Shown: in pieces, positions 23,287 through 31,227 of the stretch
Numbering within the stretch: position 1 is the stretch's first letter
Layout of the letters: every line of letters begins with the position of its first letter
From: Candidatus Didemnitutus sp.
GTDB taxonomy: Bacteria > Verrucomicrobiota > Verrucomicrobiia > Opitutales > Opitutaceae
Direction: 5' to 3'
NCBI GenBank assembly: GCA_019634575.1
Contig: JAHCAY010000005.1
Span: forward strand, 1-64,000
Length of the DNA stretch: 64,000 nt
Program-made: the position numbers and the translations under genes
Notes under the pieces: generated by a model
Seen by the model: only the letters and a program-made list of their open reading frames with translations
Databases searched by the model: none
What the model was told of the DNA's origin: nothing

Positions 23287-25566
23287 GTGAAAATCCGCCT
23301 CATCACGCTCTCGCTGCTTCTCGCCGGAGTCGCCTCCGCCACGCCGCTCACGCTCACGGTCGCTGCGCCCGCGATGCTGGCGGCGCCCGAGTTCCATATG
23401 GGCGCCGCCACCGCGCCGAACGGCGATACGCTCACACTCGACCGCCGCAGCCTGCTGCTCAACGGACGCCGCTGGACGCCGGTGATGGGCGAGTTTCACT
23501 TCAGCCGCTATCCGGCCGCCGAGTGGCGCGCGGAGTTGGCGAAGATGAAAGCCGGCGGCGTGGACATCGTCGCGACCTACGTTTTCTGGATTCACCACGA
23601 GGAAGTCGAAGGCACCTGGAACTGGTCCGGCGACCGCAACCTCCGTGCGTTCATCGCCGCCGCCGCCGCCGAGCACCTGAGAGTCATCGTCCGCCTCGGC
23701 CCGTGGTGCCACGGCGAAGTCCGCAACGGCGGCCTGCCTGACTGGATTGTCGCTCGGGGCGGCTTCCGCTCCGATGCGCCCGCCTATCTCGCCGCCGCGC
23801 GAGCGCTCTACGCGCAAACCGCCGCGCAATGCCGCGACCTCCTCTGGAAGGACGGCGGGCCGGTCATCGGCGTGCAGCTGGAAAACGAATACGGCGGCCC
23901 CGCACAGCACCTCCTGACGTTGAAACAGATCGCGCGCGCGGTCGGCTTCGACGTCCCGCTCTACACGCGCACCGGTTGGCCGCAGCTCGCGACGCCGATG
24001 CCGTTTGGCGAAATCGTCCCGCTCTACGGCGTCTACGCGGAGGGTTTCTGGGACCGCGAAACGGCCGCGATGCCCGGCCGCTATTGGTCCGGCTTTCATT
24101 TTTCCGCGCTGCGCACCGACGCGAACATCGCCAACGAAGCGCTCGGCCGGCGCGACGTGCAGGACGCCCCCGACGTGGCGCTCTATCCGTATCTCACCTG
24201 CGAGATCGGCGGCGGCATGATGAGCAGCTATCACCGCCGCATCCTCGTCGACCCGCGCGACATCACCGCGCTGACCTTGGTGAAGCTCGGTTCGGGCTCC
24301 GTTTCGCCGGGTTACTACATGTATCACGGCGGCACCAATCCCGTCGGTCGCACGCCACTCATGGAAGCGCAGGACACGGCCATCACCAACTGGAACGACA
24401 TGCCGGTGAAAAACTACGACTTCCAGGCTCCGCTCGGCCAATACGGCCAAGTCCGACCGCACTACGCCGAGCTCCGCCGCCTGCATTCGTTCCTCCACGA
24501 CTTCGGCACGCGCCTCGCCCCGCTCGACACGTCGCTGCCCGACGCGCGCCCAACCGGGAAGGATGACCTCGCCACGCTGCGCTGGTCCGTTCGCGCCGAC
24601 GACGCGCGCGGCTTTCTCTTCGTCAACAATCACGAGCGCGGTCGCACCTTGCCGCCGAAGCCCGGCGTGCAGTTCACGATCAACTTCCCCGCGACCGGCG
24701 CGCTTACGCTACCCACCGCGCCCGTCACGATTCCCGCGTCCGCCCACTTCATCTGGCCCTTGAATCTCGACCTCGACGGCGCCGGCACACTCGCCTGGGC
24801 CACCGCCCAGCCGCTCGCCGTCGTCCGTAACGGCGCGGAGGAAACCTGGTATTTCGCCGCCACGCCGGGCGTGCCGACCGAGTTCGTGTTCCGCGGCACG
24901 CGCGTCGTCGCCCACCGCGGCCGCATCGAGCTTCCCGGCGACGGCTCCACGCGCGTGCTCGATCTCACGCCCGGACGCGAAGCCGCGATGATTCTCAACT
25001 CCACCGTGCGTCTCGTGGTGATGGACGAAGCCGACTCGCTCGCCTTCGAACGCGATCCACGCGACGGGTCCGTGCGCTTCGCCCCGCCACCGCGCGAAAC
25101 GGCGACGCCGCTGGACACAGAGCTCGTGCATGCCGCCGGTGCGGCCCGAGCGGTTCCGCTCGGCCGCGCGCCCAAGCCGGTCGCCGCCATGCCGACCGAC
25201 GCCGATTTCGCCGCCGCCGCAGTCTGGCGCATCAAATTGCCGACTGGTCTGCGGACCGAGACGCGTCCGCGGTTGCGGCTCCACTACACCGGCGACGTGG
25301 CGCGCGTGTTTGTCGACGGCGAATTCGTGAACGACGACTACTATAACGGCGCGCCCCTCGAAATCGGGCTGTGGCGTCATCCCGCGGCGCTGCGCGGCGG
25401 CGAGGTCACCGTGGCGATTCTTCCGCTCGCCCGCGAAAGTGTCAGCGGTCCCGCGCCCAAAATCTACTTTTCGTCGTCGGCCGCTCTCCCCGATTTCGGC
25501 GACCGCGATGCGGTGGCCGAGTTGCTCGCGGCCGAGCTAATCACGACCGGCGGCGAGCAGAAATAG
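23287..25566 (+). CDS. GH35 beta-galactosidase, secreted
   Basis: This 759-residue enzyme starts at a GTG (VKIRLITLSLLLAGVASATP, a signal peptide). The longer frame upstream overlaps GH43 and is rejected. The GH35 barrel shows LLLNGRRWTPVMGEFHFSRYPAAEW, then GGVDIVATYVFWIHHEEVEGTWNWSGDRNL. Next come the acid/base E201 in VQLENEYGGP and nucleophile E306 in YLTCEIGGGM. C-terminal beta domains end in a galactose-binding-like module (WRIKLPTG...DGEFVNDDYYNGAPLEIGLWR). It would release beta-galactose from galactan or arabinogalactan side chains. It is the last gene of the rightward operon; a short GTCGCCGC/GCGGCGAC hairpin lies 11 bases downstream. Confidence 0.93.
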   Translation: MKIRLITLSLLLAGVASATPLTLTVAAPAMLAAPEFHMGAATAPNGDTLTLDRRSLLLNGRRWTPVMGEFHFSRYPAAEWRAELAKMKAGGVDIVATYVFWIHHEEVEGTWNWSGDRNLRAFIAAAAAEHLRVIVRLGPWCHGEVRNGGLPDWIVARGGFRSDAPAYLAAARALYAQTAAQCRDLLWKDGGPVIGVQLENEYGGPAQHLLTLKQIARAVGFDVPLYTRTGWPQLATPMPFGEIVPLYGVYAEGFWDRETAAMPGRYWSGFHFSALRTDANIANEALGRRDVQDAPDVALYPYLTCEIGGGMMSSYHRRILVDPRDITALTLVKLGSGSVSPGYYMYHGGTNPVGRTPLMEAQDTAITNWNDMPVKNYDFQAPLGQYGQVRPHYAELRRLHSFLHDFGTRLAPLDTSLPDARPTGKDDLATLRWSVRADDARGFLFVNNHERGRTLPPKPGVQFTINFPATGALTLPTAPVTIPASAHFIWPLNLDLDGAGTLAWATAQPLAVVRNGAEETWYFAATPGVPTEFVFRGTRVVAHRGRIELPGDGSTRVLDLTPGREAAMILNSTVRLVVMDEADSLAFERDPRDGSVRFAPPPRETATPLDTELVHAAGAARAVPLGRAPKPVAAMPTDADFAAAAVWRIKLPTGLRTETRPRLRLHYTGDVARVFVDGEFVNDDYYNGAPLEIGLWRHPAALRGGEVTVAILPLARESVSGPAPKIYFSSSAALPDFGDRDAVAELLAAELITTGGEQK

Positions 25567-25576
25567 CTGAGAGGCG

Positions 25577-25599
25577 GTCGCCGCTCGGATGGCGGCGAC
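25577..25599 (+). terminator. Possible hairpin between convergent genes
   Basis: GTCGCCGC (25577-25584) pairs perfectly with GCGGCGAC (25592-25599) over a 7-base loop. It lies between the end of GH35 and the end of the convergent PL26-like gene. There is no T-run on either side, so it is at best a weak or factor-dependent terminator. Confidence 0.35.
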
Positions 25600-25623
25600 A
25601 GCGCCCACGCCAGCCACCCTTGC

Positions 25624-28365
25624 TCAGTCGCGCGGCAGCTGATCGCCGACCAGCGCGAGGCACTGCATCGCGGCCAAACCCCATTGCGCCGTGTCGTTGG
25701 TCGACACGCCGAACGCCTCGTCAACTGGCCGCAGAACCGCAGGGCCCTCGATGTGTTTCGTCTCGTTGCGTGGACGGTTGCGACTCGGGCGTCCACCCGG
25801 ACCAGGCGGATGGAGAAACTCATTCCAGGCGCGCGCGGCGAGCGCCGTGTCGCCCGTCTGCCGCGCCGCGAAAGCGGTGAGGCGCGAGTGACCTTGCTCG
25901 AGATTCGTGCCCGTGAGCGGTGCGCCGAAACGCGCTGCCTGCTCCGCCTTCGGCGCATTATAGAGTCGGCAGTAGTCGAGCCACGCGGTCTTGAATTCCG
26001 GCACCTCGGGCAGCAACTGCACGAGTTCGGCGCAGACCTCGACGAGGCCGAACACCGCCGAGAGATGCGACACCACCGGTTTATCGAAGGTCGAGTGCGC
26101 GAACGCGCCGGTCGCCAACTCGAGCCGCGCGCCGCCGGTGAAAAAGCCGAGCGGCTGCGAGGCGATCGTCCGCATGCTCGCGAGGAGCCGGTCGCGCATT
26201 TTCGGATCCGCCGTGCGTTCCCATTCCGTGAGCCACGCGCCCGCCAGCGAGCCCCAGTCGGTGCCGAAGCCGGCGTAGACTTCGCGCGCGTTCGGATCGG
26301 GCGCGGTCACGCGATCCTTCGCGACCTTGCGGTTCGCCTGGGTCGTCGCGAGCGCGCGCGCCGCCTCGATCTGTTCGCGCATGAGATCGCCGACGCGCTC
26401 GTCACCGGTCAGGTAGTAATAGAATCGCCGGTTCAGCGCCGTGCTGATGCGCAGCTGCTTCGCGCTGCAGCCCCAGTGCAGAACGTTGTGCCGCGAGCCG
26501 AGCGGCGCAAAGCGTCCGAGGTGGTGCACGTCGACTTCGCCGGTATGACGAGTCATCGCCTCGGCAAAACGGAACACGTCGGCGCGTCCGGTGCGGAGAA
26601 AGTAGAACCACAACCAGAGATCGGTAGAGAGCTCCGAGTTGTCCCAGGCAAAACCGCCGACATCGTAACGCCACTCGTGACGGTCCGCGTCGTAGGTGTG
26701 CATGACGTCGCCGTAGTTCCAGAAACCATACCAACGGCGACTCTCGCGTTCCTGTTGGTAGAAGCCGAAGAGCCAGCTCAACCGGTCCTCAATGGCCATC
26801 TTGCCCGGAGCGCTGCGATCGACCGGCGCCCAGAGATCGCCGAACACCGCGCAGCGGTGCAGGTGCTCCGGCGTCGTCACGAGCACGGGCGGCGTGCGCA
26901 CGACCTCGGCAAATTCGACCAGACGCTCGCGCGTCGGCGTCGCGGCGACCGGGAAAAGGAACAGCTCGCTCGTCCGCGCCACGCCTTCGGGTTTGTCGAA
27001 GCCCGGCTCGTAGTCCTCGTAGGTGATGTCGAGACCCTCGAGCTGTTTCTCGTAGGTGTCCTGACCCATCCCATCATGATAGCCGCGCAAGTCCATCGCC
27101 GCGGCATCCGGCGCCCAGAGCCACGCGGTCAACTCGGCCGTCTCGCCCGTCGCCCCTCGCACGTCGAGTTGAGCCGGGTAACTTTGCCAGAAATTGCGAA
27201 TGCCCATCGCGAGCCCACCCGACGGCGTGCCGATGTAGGCGAGTCCACCCGCGCGCTGACCACGTGACGGCGTAAGCCAGGTGCGTCCTTCTTTCGTGCG
27301 TTTGCGAATCTCGAACCCGTCACAGCTCGACTGAAAGAGCGTCCAATCCGCGTAGGCGGGCACATATTTCAGCAGCTGCGGCACGGGCGCACGCCACTCG
27401 GCCAACGGCGGCGTGGCCGCACCGGCGAGTTGCGCTTCACGGATCTCCTTGCCCGGATCGCGGCGCAGGCCGGTGATGCCCCGCACGGCCTCGGCGAACA
27501 AACCCGCTTCCTGCCCGGAAAAACGCACATGCCGGTCGTGCAGCTCGCCGCGCATCGGCACCTCGAACCGCACACCGAGTCCGCGAATGAAATCCCGGTT
27601 CTCGTCGCCGTCGTGCACGATCGTGTGCAGCACGCGGATCGCCTCGCCGCCCGCATGGAAGTAGAAGCGCACCACAAAAGGCAGCCAAGCGCGGCCCGCG
27701 CGCGCGTGTTTTCCCTCCACTTTCACGACCGCGCGAATCGGGCCGGACTGCTCGAGCGTGACGCGCTCGATGGCGCCGCTGAATTCCTCGATCACGGGCG
27801 CACCGCTGCGATCCTCACGCAGGCAAACGAGCCGCCCGGCGCGCGCGACCTCCGCGCCGCCGCGCACAAGCGACGCGACGAGACGGTCGCCGGACCTGTT
27901 GAGGCGGCAAGTCACCACACCGGTGTCCACCGTGATGCTCGCCGCGTCTTCGGCGACATGCAGCGGCGTGGCGGGCGCGGCCGGCTGGCCGGCGGAAATC
28001 TCGATTTCGTGCGGCACGACGCCCGCGGGCAGCGCGTGCGCAGTCCATTTCAGCGAGCCATCGGGCCACGTGGCGAGCGGCCAGCTTTGGGTGGGGAAAT
28101 TGGCACCGTCGGTGCCGCGCAGCGCGAAGCTCGTGCCAGCGGCCTGCGTGCCGCGCGGCCACGCTACGCCCCACGTCGCACCGGGGAAATACCTCGGCGG
28201 CGCCACATCGAGCCAGCGCACGGGAGCGATTCCCGGTTTCAGAGGGGCTGACGTCCGTGCGGCGGCCGATGGCGGCGAGTCGGCCTGGAGTTGCGAGACG
28301 AGGTTGAGCGCGGCGGCACCGAGCACGGTGCTGCGCACGAATTCCCTGCGAGTGAAGTGTGCCAT
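25624..28365 (-). CDS. PL26-like exo-rhamnogalacturonan lyase family protein, Tat-exported
   Basis: This 913-residue protein starts at MAHFTRREFVRSTVLGAAALNLVSQL, a twin-arginine signal (RREF plus hydrophobic stretch). The following domain (VRWLDVAPPRYFPGATWGVAWPRGTQ, then FPTQSWPLATWPDGSLKWTAHALPAG) is the recognisable first domain of the PcRGLX/YetA-like family. Its founder is a fungal exo-rhamnogalacturonan lyase (PL26). The central and C-terminal parts (YGDVMHTYDADRHEWRYDVGGFAWDNSELSTDLWLWFYFLRTG) look like an alpha/alpha barrel. It would remove disaccharide units from the rhamnogalacturonan I backbone. It is transcribed divergently from the LacI regulator across 157 bp, so it is a likely direct target. 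Bacterial members are mostly uncharacterised, so the lyase activity is inferred. Confidence 0.78.
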   Translation of the reverse strand: MAHFTRREFVRSTVLGAAALNLVSQLQADSPPSAAARTSAPLKPGIAPVRWLDVAPPRYFPGATWGVAWPRGTQAAGTSFALRGTDGANFPTQSWPLATWPDGSLKWTAHALPAGVVPHEIEISAGQPAAPATPLHVAEDAASITVDTGVVTCRLNRSGDRLVASLVRGGAEVARAGRLVCLREDRSGAPVIEEFSGAIERVTLEQSGPIRAVVKVEGKHARAGRAWLPFVVRFYFHAGGEAIRVLHTIVHDGDENRDFIRGLGVRFEVPMRGELHDRHVRFSGQEAGLFAEAVRGITGLRRDPGKEIREAQLAGAATPPLAEWRAPVPQLLKYVPAYADWTLFQSSCDGFEIRKRTKEGRTWLTPSRGQRAGGLAYIGTPSGGLAMGIRNFWQSYPAQLDVRGATGETAELTAWLWAPDAAAMDLRGYHDGMGQDTYEKQLEGLDITYEDYEPGFDKPEGVARTSELFLFPVAATPTRERLVEFAEVVRTPPVLVTTPEHLHRCAVFGDLWAPVDRSAPGKMAIEDRLSWLFGFYQQERESRRWYGFWNYGDVMHTYDADRHEWRYDVGGFAWDNSELSTDLWLWFYFLRTGRADVFRFAEAMTRHTGEVDVHHLGRFAPLGSRHNVLHWGCSAKQLRISTALNRRFYYYLTGDERVGDLMREQIEAARALATTQANRKVAKDRVTAPDPNAREVYAGFGTDWGSLAGAWLTEWERTADPKMRDRLLASMRTIASQPLGFFTGGARLELATGAFAHSTFDKPVVSHLSAVFGLVEVCAELVQLLPEVPEFKTAWLDYCRLYNAPKAEQAARFGAPLTGTNLEQGHSRLTAFAARQTGDTALAARAWNEFLHPPGPGGRPSRNRPRNETKHIEGPAVLRPVDEAFGVSTNDTAQWGLAAMQCLALVGDQLPRD

Positions 28366-28457
28366 GGGGTTGGGGATGGTCCGCGTGGGGACGGCGCGGG
28401 AAGAGGGAGACGGCGGAACTATGGACAAGGTCACGTCATTTGCCGGAGCTTAAAATT

Positions 28458-28468
28458 CGGACCGTCCG
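28458..28468. promoter_or_regulatory. Candidate LacI-type operator
   Basis: CGGACCGTCCG is a perfect inverted repeat around a central C. It sits between the divergent PL26-like and lacI-type genes, 55 bases before the regulator start. A partial AAATT/AATTT symmetry extends outward. LacI-family operators are usually palindromes with a central CG, so the fit is only approximate. A second CGGCCG lies at about 28485. Confidence 0.4.
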
Positions 28469-28522
28469 AGGAATTTCGTTGAATCGGCCGGTCGGTGTGG
28501 CTCCCTGAAACGAGCCTATCCC

Positions 28523-29608
28523 ATGGCCACCCCGACCCTGCGCACCCTGGCCCGCGAACTGGGCCTCTCCCGCACCACGGTATCCGACGCGCTGCGCGGC
28601 TCGCCGCGCGTGAAACCCGAGACCGTCGAGCGCGTCCGCGCCGCCGCCAAAGCCGCGGGTTACGACCGCAATCCACTCGCCGGCGCGGTCATGTCGTTCC
28701 TGCGCCGTTCCTGCGGGCAGCAATTCCGCGGCGTGCTGGCCGTCATCGAAATCGTCGCCGACAACCAGTCGGAGAATGCCCAGCGCTACAATGACGCGGT
28801 GTTCCGCGGCGTATCCGACAAGGCGGCGCAACTCGGCTTCAAGGTCGATCGTTTCCAGATCGGCGCGGCGGGACTCAAGCTCAGCCGGCTCGACTCCATT
28901 CTTCAGACCCGCGGCATCAACGGCCTGATCGTGCTGCCCGCCGCCGGATTTCCCGACCTCACCGGACTCAGCTGGTCGCGCTACACGGCGGTCTACGTCG
29001 ACTACTTCGTCGACAGCCCGCCGATGCACTGCGTGTGCTCGGACCACTATCGCTCGATGATCGGCCTGCTGCGCGACCTGCATGCGCGCGGCTTCCGTCG
29101 GCCCGGGATGTTCATCGAGACCTCGCTCGACGAGCGCCTGCACTTTCGCTGGGAAGGCGCGTTCCTCGCCCTCCAGCACTACCTGCCGGAAATCTCCAAA
29201 GTGCCGATCCTCCGCGCGGAGGGCGTGAATTTCGACGTGTTCCGTCCGTGGTTCGAGCAATACAAGCCCGACGTCGTGCTCGGCCATTTTCCGGACGCGC
29301 TGGCCTGGATGAAGCGCTGCGGCGCAAAGGTCCCGCGCACCCACAGCTTCGTCTGCCTGAACTCGCTGCGCACCGACGGCAGCTGCGCCGCGATGGATTT
29401 CCAGGCGCCCCAACTCGGCGCCCGCGCGACGGAGCTCGTCACCGGTCACCTGATGCACAGCGAATTCGGCATCCCGTCGCAGCCGTCGCTCACGACCATC
29501 CCCGCCCGCCTCATCGAAGGCCCGACGCTGCGCCCGCGCGAGGCGTCGGCCGAGCAAGACGCTCCTCCGCGTCGCCGCCGCGCGGCAACGAGAGCAACCG
29601 TCAGTTAA
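28523..29608 (+). CDS. LacI-family transcriptional regulator
   Basis: This 361-residue regulator has an N-terminal LacI-type helix-turn-helix (PTLRTLARELGLSRTTVSDALRGSPRVKPETVERVRAAAKAAGYDRNPLA, residues 4-53). A periplasmic-binding-like effector domain follows (about 68-340, RGVLAVIEIVADNQ, GINGLIVLPAAG, FVCLNSLRTDGSCAAMDFQAPQLGARATELV). The Arg/Lys-rich tail (RRRRAATRAT) is unstructured. It probably senses a sugar released from rhamnogalacturonan and controls the divergent lyase and perhaps the acetylesterase cluster. Its stop codon overlaps the stop of the convergent CE12 gene by four bases, leaving no room for a separate terminator. Confidence 0.93.
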   Translation: MATPTLRTLARELGLSRTTVSDALRGSPRVKPETVERVRAAAKAAGYDRNPLAGAVMSFLRRSCGQQFRGVLAVIEIVADNQSENAQRYNDAVFRGVSDKAAQLGFKVDRFQIGAAGLKLSRLDSILQTRGINGLIVLPAAGFPDLTGLSWSRYTAVYVDYFVDSPPMHCVCSDHYRSMIGLLRDLHARGFRRPGMFIETSLDERLHFRWEGAFLALQHYLPEISKVPILRAEGVNFDVFRPWFEQYKPDVVLGHFPDALAWMKRCGAKVPRTHSFVCLNSLRTDGSCAAMDFQAPQLGARATELVTGHLMHSEFGIPSQPSLTTIPARLIEGPTLRPREASAEQDAPPRRRRAATRATVS

Positions 29609-31227
29609 TTTTCCGACCGAAAGGCCGCGAGGCTGGCGTCGCTCGCAACGAAACCTGCCAGCGCGTGCGCGACGATTGAGGCGTTCAGTTCGGCGCCGGC
29701 GCGGCTGGTGTGGGTGTGCTCGTCCGCGAAGAGGGCGTCGACGGCCGCTTGACCGAGCTCGTCGTAGCGGGTGGCGACGAGTTCGTTGAGATCGATGCAG
29801 CGGACGCCTTCATGCCGGGCGACTTCGCGCGCCCACGCGGCATAGCTGTCGTTGCTCCGGACAATCTTGCCGTCCTTCCACGTCTTGCGGGGCACAAGGG
29901 TGCAGATGATCGGCGTGGCACCCGCCGCCTTCGCGTCGCGGATGTAGCGGCGCAAATAGGAGCCGTAGGTGCCGACGGTTTCCCGCGTGTGCGTAAATTG
30001 GTTGTCGATCGTCTCCGTCTCCTCGCCGACACCCTTGATCGTGCCGCGCGCCCGCGTGGTGTCGTTGAGCGGCCCGTTGTCGTTATGGCCGAATTGCATC
30101 AACACCACGTCGCCGCGCTTCAGTAAGGTCAGCGCGCGTTCCCAGTGGCCTTGCGTCAAAAATGTGCGGCTGCTCAGGCCGCCGATGGCCCGATTGACGA
30201 CGTTGATCTTGCTCGGATCGAAATGCGTCGCGAGCGGCTCGCCCCACCCCCATTGCCCGCCAGCACCGTCGCCGCGACCGTTGCGCACGGTGGAATCGCC
30301 GATGAGGAGCAGCGTGGGGAGCTTCGGATCGCGAGGCTCCGGGAGGTTCAGCCAGCCGATCGGGTCCGGCTGGATCGCGGCACCGGCGGGCGCGAGCCAG
30401 CGCGCGAAGTTCGCTTCCTTTGCCTTCAAGCCGAGGAGTCCTGCGACGACTTGCTGTGCGACGGCATCGGCACCGGTGACGTTCGTGTGGGTGTGATCGG
30501 CGGGGAAGAAGGTTTTCACTTTCTCCTCTCCGAGTTTTTGAAACGCGTCGGCAACGAGCCGGCTCACGTCGACGAACCACACGCCCTCCGCCTGGGCCAG
30601 TTCGCGCGTCCAATCGCGATGCGGCGCGCCGCGTTCGATTTTGCCGTCCGGCCACTGGCAGCGGATGGTGCGCGAGAGGAGAATCGGCGTGGCGCCCTTC
30701 GCGCGGACATCGCGGATCATCTCGCGCAGGTAGCTGCCGAAGGTGCGCACGGTTTCCGGTTTTCCCGTCAGGACGTTCACGATGTCTTGCGTCTCCTCGC
30801 CGAGTCCGGGCAACGAGCCGCGCGAACGCATCTTCTCGCGGGGCGTCGCGGCATCTTCGTTCACCGGACTGCTGTCGTTGTGCCCGAACTGAATCAGCAC
30901 CCAATCGCCCGGCTTCACGTCGGCGAGCAGCTTCGCCCACCACCCTTGCGTGATGAAAGTCCGCGAGCTGCGGCCGCCGAGCGCGCGATTGGAGACGTTC
31001 ACCTTGGAGAGATCGAGGTATTTGGCGAACTCGACCGCCCAACCCTGCTGCGGCGCCTTCGCGCGCGCGGCAGTCGAATCGCCAGCGACGAAGATCGTCG
31101 GCAACGCGGGGTCGATCTTGCCGGGATTTTCGGGCGGGGCGTCGGGCAGGCCGGCCGGAGGTGGCGTCTGCGCCGAGGCGAGAACAAGGGAACTCATGGC
31201 GAGGAGGGCGAGCGCGGGGAGTTTCAT
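29605..31227 (-). CDS. Tandem CE12-type rhamnogalacturonan acetylesterase, secreted
   Basis: This 540-residue protein has a signal peptide (MKLPALALLAMSSLVLASAQ) and two SGNH-hydrolase domains. Domain 1 (about 43-270) has IFVAGDSTAA, ALGGRSSRTF, VLIQFGHNDSSP and FPADHTHTN. Domain 2 (about 305-525) has LLLIGDSTVRNG, AIGGLSSRTF, VLMQFGHNDNGP and FADEHTHTS. Each keeps the catalytic Ser, the GHND block and the terminal D/E-HTH, so both sites could work. CE12 enzymes remove acetyl groups from rhamnogalacturonan I, which opens the backbone to lyases such as the PL26-like neighbour. Most CE12 proteins have one domain. The start overlaps the stop of the upstream GH2 gene by four bases. Confidence 0.92.
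   Translation of the reverse strand: MKLPALALLAMSSLVLASAQTPPPAGLPDAPPENPGKIDPALPTIFVAGDSTAARAKAPQQGWAVEFAKYLDLSKVNVSNRALGGRSSRTFITQGWWAKLLADVKPGDWVLIQFGHNDSSPVNEDAATPREKMRSRGSLPGLGEETQDIVNVLTGKPETVRTFGSYLREMIRDVRAKGATPILLSRTIRCQWPDGKIERGAPHRDWTRELAQAEGVWFVDVSRLVADAFQKLGEEKVKTFFPADHTHTNVTGADAVAQQVVAGLLGLKAKEANFARWLAPAGAAIQPDPIGWLNLPEPRDPKLPTLLLIGDSTVRNGRGDGAGGQWGWGEPLATHFDPSKINVVNRAIGGLSSRTFLTQGHWERALTLLKRGDVVLMQFGHNDNGPLNDTTRARGTIKGVGEETETIDNQFTHTRETVGTYGSYLRRYIRDAKAAGATPIICTLVPRKTWKDGKIVRSNDSYAAWAREVARHEGVRCIDLNELVATRYDELGQAAVDALFADEHTHTSRAGAELNASIVAHALAGFVASDASLAAFRSEN

Noticed and set aside
29605-31227. Assembly duplication creating the tandem CE12 gene
   Set aside because: The two halves differ at many positions while both keep catalytic residues, so they are old paralogous domains.
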